Below, in pieces: positions 56,810 to 64,000 of a stretch of 64,000 bases of DNA. The notes under the pieces were generated by a model. That model saw nothing but the letters and a program-made list of their open reading frames with translations. It was not told where the DNA came from and did no database searches. The first letter of the stretch is position 1. Every line of letters starts with the position of its first letter. Both the position numbers and the translations under genes were made by a program. The DNA is from Bradyrhizobium sp. AZCC 2176 (lineage in GTDB: Bacteria; Pseudomonadota; Alphaproteobacteria; Rhizobiales; Xanthobacteraceae). Location of the stretch: assembly GCF_036924645.1 (NCBI RefSeq), contig NZ_JAZHRX010000001.1:6537501-6601500 (forward strand). Reading direction: 5' to 3'.

Positions 56810-57496
56810 GGGCGATGCGTCGAAGAGGTGTTTTCTCGATTTGTATCGATCCGGACCATGGCTGCCGAGCCATTGCTCCTGCGTGAGGTATCTTCTCGCG
56901 CCTTCTGGGGACTATCCAAGTTGCTTGATGGCCGCGGCGATATCGTCGCCGCTCTTTTGGAAGTCGATGAGTGCCCTTTTCCGGAACAGCCCGTTATTTT
57001 GAACGTCCACCTTTGGCGCGCATCGTTATCGCTTTTGTTCGTCGAAAACCATGTAAGCTTCGAACGCCTCAGACGTCGGACAGATTTGGTAGACACCGCG
57101 CTTGTTTATTCGAGTGGATTTCGTGGCGCGGCATTGCGCCTTCGCAAGCCCCAGGGAGCGAGCATCTATTACTCGCGCGGATGCCCAGATGACGCTACTG
57201 GCGCTTTCGAGTTCGCGCTGTTCTCCGTGCCCGATATTTCCACGTTCTTTTGGGGGGATCTTGACTATTCAGGCATGGCGATACTTGCAGCGCTACGGTC
57301 GACTTTCCCCAATGCCCAGGCATGGCGTCCAGGCTACGAACCGATGGTCGAACGCCTTAGAAGCGGCGAGGGTCACTCACCGTTGGAAAGCGGCAAGGAG
57401 GGTCAACGTCCCATCGATTTGACTGGCTGTCCCTACGCTGATGAGGTGTTGATTCCAACCCTCAAAGCGTCAGGACTTTTCATCGATCAAGAATGA
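56810..57496 (+). pseudogene. JetD-like (Wadjet, DUF2220) C-terminal remnant
   Basis: JetD is the Toprim-type nuclease of Wadjet (JetABCD), which cleaves plasmid DNA. The readable part has LLREVSSRAFWGLSKLLDGRG, then SLLFVENHVSFERLR, where the Glu of VEN is a likely metal ligand. STFFWGDLDYSGMAILAALR follows, where WGDLD holds the Asp pair of the Toprim site. ADEVLIPTLKASGLFIDQE ends the protein. The N-terminal domain is missing because the coding sequence starts at an IS66 break. No jetA, jetB or jetC is present. The only internal start is an ATG at 56858. A lone C-terminal domain is probably inactive. Confidence 0.72.
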
Positions 57497-57934
57497 AAAT
57501 TCGCCTTCGAGAATGAAGCGCCGAATCTTCAGTGCGCTTTGGACCCAAAAGAAGACATGGTCCTGGTTACGCTCGGCTGGGAGATTCGTCCGAGTTCGCC
57601 GTTTTATTCTGAATGGCGGCATGGCGCGCCATTCCGAAAAAATCTACGAACTCATACTCAATTGAAATTGCTTATGATTTTGTCGGACGCAGCCGACGGC
57701 TCGGCGGTTCTCGAAGCCGTTTTGGTCCCGCCGCCACCGTGGGCATTTCCGCGCGCGCCCCCGAGACTCTGCGCGCCTTGGCCGCTCCAGGGTGATAGTA
57801 TTGTCGAAGCTGTGAGACCGGAGATTTGGTAGGCAATCGAATCGCGGTCAAAGAACGGCGCTCAAACAGGTGCACTCCAGAATCAGGCCGACGATCGCGA
57901 CTGCGGTCGGACCGCGTGAGAAATGGAGGACGTT
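57497..57934. other. Intergenic region before the glutamate dehydrogenase gene
   Basis: Contains the hairpin repeat at 57602-57690. Short frames here have no recognisable features. Confidence 0.45.
57602..57690 (+). repeat. Palindrome-bearing repeat, left of the glutamate dehydrogenase gene
   Basis: GAATGGCG at 57611-57618 and CGCCATTC at 57627-57634 form inverted arms. AAAATCTACGAACTCATA and ATTGAAATTGCT follow. The same elements in the same order recur at 63213-63300. Confidence 0.72.
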
Positions 57935-60900
57935 ATGGAAGCGTGGCGAGACGACAAGGCCCGGGCAACGCTGATCCGCGAGGCAGCCGGAAGCGCGCAA
58001 CTGGGCAAAACCCCCCGGACGTTTGCCGAGCTGCTGTTCGGCCACACCAATAGCGAGGATCTCGCCAACTACGACGCCACCTCGCTGGCCTTCCTGGCGG
58101 AGCAGGCCTGGGAACATGTGCAGCGGCGCACGCCGGGCAGAGCCGATATCCGCGTCATCAATCCCATGATGCCGGACGGCCGCGAGATTTCCGTGCTCGA
58201 AATTCTCAACGACAACATGCCCTTCCTGTTCGATTCCACCCTGGCGGAGCTCGCCGAGCTGGGCATCGAAGTCGCCCTGGTCGCTCACCCGATCATCGCC
58301 GTGGAGCGCGACGAGCAAAGCAAGCTCATGCGGTTCCACGGCGATACACTGCCGGAGGGAGCAAGGGGCGTCCGCGAAAGCCTGATACATCTTCACATTA
58401 CCCGCATGGACGTCGAAGCCGACCGCCAGAAGCTGATCGACGGGCTGACCAGAACGTTGAATGACGTACGTGCCTGCGTCACCGACTGGAAACCCATGCG
58501 CGCCCGGATCGAGGAAGCGATCAAGACCTTCTCTTCCAATCCGCCGCCGCTGCCGATAGACGAGGTCGCCGAAGCCAACCAGTTCCTGCAATGGCTGTGC
58601 GCGGATAATTTCACCTTTTTGGGCGTGCGCGAGTATCGCTTCTCGCCCGATAGCGTGGACAACATCTCGACCGGTGAAGGCCTCGGCATCTTGCGCGATC
58701 CTGACGTGAAGGTCCTGCGCCGCGGCAGCGAAATGGTGGTGATGACGCCGGAAATTCGCGAGTTCATGCGCGAGCCGACGCTGCTCATCGTGATCAAAGC
58801 TAATGTCTCCAGCCGCGTTCATCGCCGTATCCAGATGGACTATGTAGGCATCAAGCTCTACACGCCCGATGGCCGGCTCGAGGGCGAATTGCGCCTGGTC
58901 GGTCTGTTCACCTCGGGCGCCTACACACGCTCGGCTCGGCAGATCCCCTATGTCCGCCACAAAGTGGAGCAAGTGCTGCAACGCGCCGGCTTCGACCCGA
59001 ACAGCCATTCGGGCAAGGCCCTCACGCATATTATCGAAGAATATCCGCGTGACGAGCTGTTCCAGGTCGACGTCGACACCCTCTACAAATTCGTCATGGA
59101 GATTCTGATCCTCTACGAGCGCCCCCGCGTTCGGACGCTTTCACGGGTGGACAAGTTCGATCGGTTCGTCTCCATCCTCGTCTTCATTCCGCGCGAGAAA
59201 TACGACACAGACGTGCGCACGCGCGTCGCAAATTTCCTGGCGCAGGCCTACAAGGGGACCCTGGCCGCCTCCTACGTGTCGTTCCCCGAAGGATCGCTTG
59301 CGCGGGTCCACTACATCATCGGGCGCTATGAAGGCAAAACGCCCGTCGTTGAGCGCGCGACACTCGAAGCCGGGATCAGCGCGATTGCCGCGACCTGGGC
59401 CGACAAGCTGAAAGCCGCGCTTAATGCGTCTACCGATGGCATGCGCGCGCGCTTGCTCGCCAACCGCTATGCCCAGGCCTTCGCCGGCGGCTATACCGAG
59501 GTCTTCAGCGCGGAACAGGCGATCGCCGACATCGCCACTATCGAAAAGCTCACGCCAGCGCGTCCCGTGGCGATTTCGGTTCACCGCGACGAGGGCCACG
59601 ACGATCTCAGGCGTTTCGGCTTGAAGGTCTTCTCGGACTCCACACCGCTGTCGCTATCCTACCGCGTGCCGGTGATCGAGAATCACGGCCTGCGCGTGGT
59701 CAACGAACGCACGTATCAGATCGTGCCCGGCGCCAGGCCGGCGCCGGTGTGGCTGCACGATATGACGATCGAGACCAGCGACGGCAAGCCGCTTGCGATC
59801 AGCCCGGAATTCAACCGCCGCCTCGAAGCCTCGATGATGGCGGTAATCCGCGATCGCGCCGAATCTGATGGCTATAACGCGCTGATCCTGCGCACGGCGC
59901 TGAGCTGGCGGGAAGTTTCGACGATCAGGGCGCTGTCACACTACCTGCACCAGATCCGCGCGCCGTTCAGCCAGGACTATATGTGGGAAACCCTGCGCAA
60001 GAACGTTGCGATCACCGCCAACATCGTCGCCCTGTTCCAGGCCCGCCTCGATCCACGCCTCGCCGCCACCGGAGCTGAACGTTCGGCGCGTGAGACCGCC
60101 CTGCTTGCGGAGATCGAGGAACAGCTCAAATCTGTCGACGCGCTCGATGAAGATCGCATCCTGCGCCGGTTCACCAATCTGGTGCAGGCGATCATCCGCA
60201 CCAACCTGTGGCAGGTCGGCGAGGACGGGCATCCACGTCCAGTGATCTCCTTCAAGTTCGACGCACACAAGATCGAAGACCTGCCGGCTCCGCGACCGCT
60301 CTACGAGATTTTCGTCTATTCGCCCCGTATCGAGGGTATTCATCTGCGCTTTGGCAAGGTGGCGCGCGGAGGCTTGCGCTGGTCCGACCGGCCGCAGGAT
60401 TTCCGCACCGAGATCCTTGGCCTGGTCAAGGCTCAGCAGGTCAAGAACGCCGTGATTGTGCCGGTCGGCGCCAAGGGCGGCTTCGTGCCCAAACGCCTGC
60501 CGCCGCCCTCCAATCGCGAGGCTTGGCTGGCGGAAGGCACCGAAGACTATCGCATCTTCGTTCGCTCGCTGCTCGAGCTCACCGACAATCTCGACGGCGA
60601 CACCATCGTGCCGCCGGACTCTACCGTGCGACACGACAGCGACGACCCCTATCTCGTGGTCGCCGCCGACAAGGGTACCGCCACCTTCTCAGACATAGCC
60701 AACGCGATCTCGGCCGAGAAAAACCATTGGCTGGGCGATGCCTTCGCCTCCGGCGGCAGCCAGGGCTATGACCACAAGAAGATGGGTATCACGGCGCGCG
60801 GAGCCTGGGAGGCGGTCAAGCGTCACTTCCGCGAGCTCGGCACCGACATTCAAACCATGCCGTTCACCGCGGCCGGCGTGGGCGACATGTCCGGCGATGT

Positions 60901-62770
60901 CTTCGGCAACGGCATGCTGCTCTCGCCGGCGACGAAGCTGGTCGCAGCTTTCGATCACCGCGACATCTTCATCGATCCTTCGCCCGATCCGGCGATCAGT
61001 CACGCTGAGCGCAAGCGCCTATTCGATCTGCCGCGATCGAGTTGGCAGGACTACAACAAGTCGCTTATCTCGTCAGGCGGCGGCGTGTTCTCGCGCTCGC
61101 TCAAGGCAATTCCGCTCGCACCCGAACTGCGCACCCTGCTCGACCTCGACAAGCCGCAAGCGACGCCCTTCGAAGTGATGACGGCGATCCTGAAAGCGCG
61201 CGTGGATCTTCTGTGGTTTGGCGGCATCGGCACCTATATCCGCGCGTCGGCGGAAAGCGACGATCAGGCCGGCGACCGCGCCAACGATCCGATTCGCATC
61301 ACCGGCGCCGATGTCCGTGCCCGGGTGATCGGCGAAGGCGCCAATCTAGGCGTCACCCAGCGCGGCCGCATTGAGGCGGCGCAGAAGGGCGTAAAGCTCA
61401 ACTCCGACGCTATCGACAATTCGGCCGGCGTGAACACGTCCGACGTCGAGGTCAACATCAAGATCGCGCTGGCGCGCCCGGAGCGTGAGGGCCTAATCGG
61501 TCCGGCCGACCGCAACAGCCTGCTCGCCGCGATGACCGACGAGGTCGGCGCGCTGGTACTGCGCAACAACTATCTGCAGACGCTGGCGCTCTCGCTTGCC
61601 GAACGGAAAGGTCTGGCCGAGATCGGCTTTCTCACCCGCCTGATGCAATCGCTCGAGCAGCGCGGCCTGCTTAGCCGCGCTGTCGAATTCTTGCCCGACG
61701 ATGCGGCGATCGCCGAACGCTCGAGGCGGGGCCAGCTCTTGACGCGGCCCGAACTTGCCGTGTTGCTCGCTTACGCCAAGCTGACGCTCTACGATGACCT
61801 GCTCGCCACCGGCGTGCCCGACGATCCTTATCTCGCCCGCGAACTGTCCCAGTATTTTCCGCGCGAGATTACGGACAAATTCCCGACAGCGGTGCAGTTG
61901 CATCGGCTCCGGCGGGAGGTCATTGCGACCAATCTCGCCAACGCCGTGATCAACCGCGGCGGCCCGGCCTGTGTCGTACGCCTGATCGACGAGACCGACG
62001 CCGATATTCCGACCATCGTCATGGCCTATGTGGCGGTCGATGAATCCTACGGGCTCAAGCGGCTGAGTGCCGCGATCGACGCACTTGACACCCGCATCGA
62101 CGGGCAATTGCAACTTGGCCTCTACGCGGCGCTTCAGGATCTCCTGCTCTCCCGCATGGTCTGGTATGTGCGCAATGTTGACTTCAATGCCGGTCTGGAT
62201 GCTGTGATCGCGCGCTTCGCCCCCGGAATCCGTCAGATCGCCGCTGGGCTCGACCAGGCCCTGCCGGGGGACTTGCAGGCTGGCCGCACCAAGCGGCGGC
62301 AGAGCCTGATCGATGCTGGCGTACCGGCAGAGCTTGCTGCCGAGCTTGCTGATCTCGATGCATTGATGTCGGCACCGGACATCGTGATCGTCGCCGAGCG
62401 CACCAACCGCGCCATCGGTGACGCCGCCACGACCTTCTTCGCCGCCGAGGCCGATTTCAGCCTCGATCGCATCATCGCCGCCGCGCGCAGTGTGCCGGCA
62501 ACCGATAATTTCGAACGTCTCGCCATCGATCGCGCCGTCGACCAGATCGCGGCCGCAGAAAGAGGGCTGGTCGCCAACATGCTGGCAAACGGCGAGTCCG
62601 GACGGGTGGCCGCCGGCAACTGGCTGGCGGCTCATCCGGAGGCGATCCGCATCCGCCGCTCGGTCGAGGAGATCGCGGCCAGCGGCCTGACGCTCGCCAA
62701 GCTGACGGTGGCGGCCAATTTGCTGGGGGACTTGGCTAACGGACACGCACGGCAGAGAGCGCCCCAATGA
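57935..62770 (+). CDS. NAD-dependent glutamate dehydrogenase, large form
   Basis: This about 180-kDa enzyme oxidises glutamate to 2-oxoglutarate and ammonia with NAD+. The 1611-residue protein has the long N-terminal regulatory region with ACT-like parts (about 1-700) and the central catalytic domain. The catalytic domain shows GGLRWSDRPQDFRTEILGLVKAQQ, KNAVIVPVGAKGGFVPKR with the catalytic Lys, and FTAAGVGDMSGDVFGNGML. FGGIGTYIRA and VIGEGANLGVTQRGRIE form the Rossmann part. A helical C-terminal region (NLANAVINRGGPACVVRLID and later) completes it. The ATG at 57935 has GGAGG five bases upstream; an upstream ATG at 57923 lacks such a site. The next gene overlaps its stop. Confidence 0.95.
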   Translation: MEAWRDDKARATLIREAAGSAQLGKTPRTFAELLFGHTNSEDLANYDATSLAFLAEQAWEHVQRRTPGRADIRVINPMMPDGREISVLEILNDNMPFLFDSTLAELAELGIEVALVAHPIIAVERDEQSKLMRFHGDTLPEGARGVRESLIHLHITRMDVEADRQKLIDGLTRTLNDVRACVTDWKPMRARIEEAIKTFSSNPPPLPIDEVAEANQFLQWLCADNFTFLGVREYRFSPDSVDNISTGEGLGILRDPDVKVLRRGSEMVVMTPEIREFMREPTLLIVIKANVSSRVHRRIQMDYVGIKLYTPDGRLEGELRLVGLFTSGAYTRSARQIPYVRHKVEQVLQRAGFDPNSHSGKALTHIIEEYPRDELFQVDVDTLYKFVMEILILYERPRVRTLSRVDKFDRFVSILVFIPREKYDTDVRTRVANFLAQAYKGTLAASYVSFPEGSLARVHYIIGRYEGKTPVVERATLEAGISAIAATWADKLKAALNASTDGMRARLLANRYAQAFAGGYTEVFSAEQAIADIATIEKLTPARPVAISVHRDEGHDDLRRFGLKVFSDSTPLSLSYRVPVIENHGLRVVNERTYQIVPGARPAPVWLHDMTIETSDGKPLAISPEFNRRLEASMMAVIRDRAESDGYNALILRTALSWREVSTIRALSHYLHQIRAPFSQDYMWETLRKNVAITANIVALFQARLDPRLAATGAERSARETALLAEIEEQLKSVDALDEDRILRRFTNLVQAIIRTNLWQVGEDGHPRPVISFKFDAHKIEDLPAPRPLYEIFVYSPRIEGIHLRFGKVARGGLRWSDRPQDFRTEILGLVKAQQVKNAVIVPVGAKGGFVPKRLPPPSNREAWLAEGTEDYRIFVRSLLELTDNLDGDTIVPPDSTVRHDSDDPYLVVAADKGTATFSDIANAISAEKNHWLGDAFASGGSQGYDHKKMGITARGAWEAVKRHFRELGTDIQTMPFTAAGVGDMSGDVFGNGMLLSPATKLVAAFDHRDIFIDPSPDPAISHAERKRLFDLPRSSWQDYNKSLISSGGGVFSRSLKAIPLAPELRTLLDLDKPQATPFEVMTAILKARVDLLWFGGIGTYIRASAESDDQAGDRANDPIRITGADVRARVIGEGANLGVTQRGRIEAAQKGVKLNSDAIDNSAGVNTSDVEVNIKIALARPEREGLIGPADRNSLLAAMTDEVGALVLRNNYLQTLALSLAERKGLAEIGFLTRLMQSLEQRGLLSRAVEFLPDDAAIAERSRRGQLLTRPELAVLLAYAKLTLYDDLLATGVPDDPYLARELSQYFPREITDKFPTAVQLHRLRREVIATNLANAVINRGGPACVVRLIDETDADIPTIVMAYVAVDESYGLKRLSAAIDALDTRIDGQLQLGLYAALQDLLLSRMVWYVRNVDFNAGLDAVIARFAPGIRQIAAGLDQALPGDLQAGRTKRRQSLIDAGVPAELAAELADLDALMSAPDIVIVAERTNRAIGDAATTFFAAEADFSLDRIIAAARSVPATDNFERLAIDRAVDQIAAAERGLVANMLANGESGRVAAGNWLAAHPEAIRIRRSVEEIAASGLTLAKLTVAANLLGDLANGHARQRAPQ

Positions 62771-63102
62771 TCCGCGCTACCTGCCACACCGCGGATAATG
62801 TCCTGTGTCTCGAGTTCGATGCCACGCCATGGTTCAGCGAGGCTAATGCTCCGAGCATTATCGATCTGGCCCAGAAGGGGTGGACCAGCGCGGCAATTGC
62901 GGAAGCTCTCGAACGCCGACCGGGATACGCACACTTGCATGACCTCGTTGAGTATGCGGCGAAGCGACTGCAAGCAGAATCTCTGGAGGACCCGACCTGG
63001 AGTACTTTCGAATGTATCGTTGACGGCTCAGAGGCTGTGGCCTGGCTTGAGAAGAATCGGCCGGATGTCGTAGCAGGAATCCCGAGCTGGAGCCCGCCGT
63101 GA
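62767..63102 (+). CDS. Small protein overlapping the glutamate dehydrogenase stop
   Basis: The 111-residue soluble protein (MIRATCHTADNVLCLEFDATPWF, LAQKGWTSAAIAEALERRPGY and CIVDGSEAVAWLEKNRPDVVAG in outline) overlaps the dehydrogenase stop by four bases (ATGA), so the genes are translationally coupled. It contains three Cys. I do not recognise the family. Coupling suggests a role linked to the enzyme, such as assembly or control, but this is an inference. Confidence 0.65.
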   Translation: MIRATCHTADNVLCLEFDATPWFSEANAPSIIDLAQKGWTSAAIAEALERRPGYAHLHDLVEYAAKRLQAESLEDPTWSTFECIVDGSEAVAWLEKNRPDVVAGIPSWSPP

Positions 63103-63438
63103 AGAAGCCCGCTTTCGCCGGAGCGCCGAGAATCTGACAGGGCAGGCCGCGTCTCCTGCCAAGGCGGAAAGCAACGGCAAGCGATACTTGGCGATCGTTA
63201 CCGTACCATGTCGTCCATAACGAATGGCGCGCCATTCAGAATAAAATACGAACTTTTATGTCATTGAAATTTGCTACGAATTCTTATGGAAATCAACCGT
63301 CTCGGACAGCGTCCAATACATAGTGTCCGGACTTCCGCGCGCGGAATCATGTAGAAGCCATTCGACAGATCAAACAGCCAACTAAACTCCTGACAACACT
63401 CGACGAGGCCACAGGTCGATCGAGAGGCCGGTGCCGCA
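63103..63438. other. Intergenic region after the dehydrogenase unit
   Basis: Contains the second palindrome-bearing repeat (63213-63300). No further gene is seen. Confidence 0.45.
63213..63300 (+). repeat. Palindrome-bearing repeat, right of the glutamate dehydrogenase gene
   Basis: GAATGGCGCGCCATTC at 63222-63237 is a perfect 16-base palindrome. AAAATACGAACTTTTATG and CATTGAAATTTGCT follow, in the same order and direction as the repeat at 57602-57690. The two copies are 5.6 kb apart and enclose the dehydrogenase gene and its small partner. Confidence 0.75.
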
Positions 63439-64000
63439 TCAGAACCGCACCGTCACACGTCCCCTGACGGCATGATCCTGGACCGTATCGGCTAGCTGGC
63501 CGACATAGGAGAGGCCGACCGTGGTGTTGCGGGCGATGGCGGCATCGAACCCGGCGTCGATCAGCGCCGCGTCGCGAGCGAGCGGCACGCCGGCGACGGT
63601 GAAGCCGGCGCCGGTGGCGAGGAACGCGAGAGCGGTCTGCGGCGTCACGTCGCCGAGCGCGTGCTGCCAGGCCAGCGTCAGATGCGGCATCACGGTGCTG
63701 CCGGCGATCGCCATTGTCGTCGCGGTGCGCATGCCAAGGCTGGTGTAGCCGACCTGATAATGCGTGCTGCGGGCGGTGAGCGCCGCGGCGCCGCCGAGCT
63801 CGTTGAATCCGCCGGTCTCGACCCGGACGTAGGCGAGACCCGCAAAAGGCTCGACCGCAAATTGCCGGAAGCTCATGCCGTAGCCGACCTCGCCGAACGC
63901 CTGCACGGTGTTGCCGTGATAGCTGTTCTGAAGCATGTCGAAAAAGCCGGGGAACGCGGCGGTGCGGTTGACGCCGATCTCGTGCCAGGCCGCGGCCGCG
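63439..64000 (-). CDS. Autotransporter beta-barrel domain, N-terminus beyond the window
   Basis: The C-terminal barrel of a type V autotransporter: AAWHEIGVNRTAAFPGFFD leads in from the right edge and AFGEVGYGMSFRQFAVEPFAGLAYVRVE is the first clear pair of strands in the barrel. HLTLAWQHALGDVTP, IDAGFDAAIARNTTVGLSYVGQ and the final VRGRVTVRF show the terminal Phe needed for outer-membrane insertion. The frame is open to position 64000, so the passenger and signal peptide lie outside the window. The ATG at 63936 is internal to the domain and not the true start. Confidence 0.88.
   Translation of the reverse strand, partial: AAAAWHEIGVNRTAAFPGFFDMLQNSYHGNTVQAFGEVGYGMSFRQFAVEPFAGLAYVRVETGGFNELGGAAALTARSTHYQVGYTSLGMRTATTMAIAGSTVMPHLTLAWQHALGDVTPQTALAFLATGAGFTVAGVPLARDAALIDAGFDAAIARNTTVGLSYVGQLADTVQDHAVRGRVTVRF

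Noticed and set aside
1..64000. CRISPR array, tRNA or rRNA genes
   Set aside because: No regularly spaced repeats and no tRNA or rRNA signatures were seen in a reading of both strands, although short or divergent tRNAs could be missed.

Overview
The window looks like a high-GC alphaproteobacterial chromosome of the Bradyrhizobium type (order Hyphomicrobiales). This rests on protein character: a ClpS-ClpA pair, a phasin, MipZ in place of MinCDE, DUF1489, DUF1737 and DUF599 proteins, the very large NAD-dependent glutamate dehydrogenase, and recombinase and relaxase types common in rhizobial integrative elements. No tRNA, rRNA or CRISPR array was seen.

Region 1, about 1-30 kb, is mostly housekeeping backbone. 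An IS110-family transposase runs off the left edge. It is followed by a lytic transglycosylase, a PilZ protein, clpA and clpS, a phasin with two palindromic operator-like sites, a SPOR-tailed D,D-carboxypeptidase, a VWA/DnaJ pair, a hydrolase, a divergent regulator/oxidoreductase pair, mipZ, panC, several conserved proteins of unknown function, a TolA/TonB-like protein, an aldo/keto reductase, mgtE and two tandem NodB-type deacetylases.

Region 2, about 28-40 kb, is a looser patchwork of small genes and metabolic singletons. It holds a lipoprotein followed by a VapB-like antitoxin, a HIT protein, a PrpD/phosphosulfolactate-synthase-like pair, a solitary nuoD overlapping a uracil-DNA-glycosylase-like gene, a GST, a DUF1326-DUF2182 pair, and two 5'-truncated genes joined head to head.

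Region 3, about 40.2-48.4 kb, is an iron/siderophore uptake locus on the minus strand: TonB receptor, MFS transporter, substrate-binding protein, permease and ATPase. It lies between two diverged direct repeats of roughly 130-170 bp. The receptor is frameshifted twice.

Region 4, about 48.6-57.5 kb, is a decayed integrative element. It holds an FAD oxidoreductase, a frameshifted large serine recombinase, a small ANDN-motif protein, a DUF3363-type relaxase with an in-frame stop, a truncated IS66 element, and the C-terminal part of a JetD-like (Wadjet) protein joined to the IS66 break. No complete new system was found; the JetD remnant is the closest thing to a defence gene.

Region 5, about 57.6-64 kb, contains the glutamate dehydrogenase and a small overlapping partner gene, bounded by two related repeats built on an 8-bp-arm palindrome, then an autotransporter beta-barrel that runs off the right edge.

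A caution: every single-base frameshift found (GST, TonB receptor twice, recombinase, IS66 tnpB) can be explained by a one-base change in a short homopolymer. Some of these apparent pseudogenes may therefore be assembly errors. The relaxase stop codon, the tnpB deletion and the truncation junctions cannot be explained that way.
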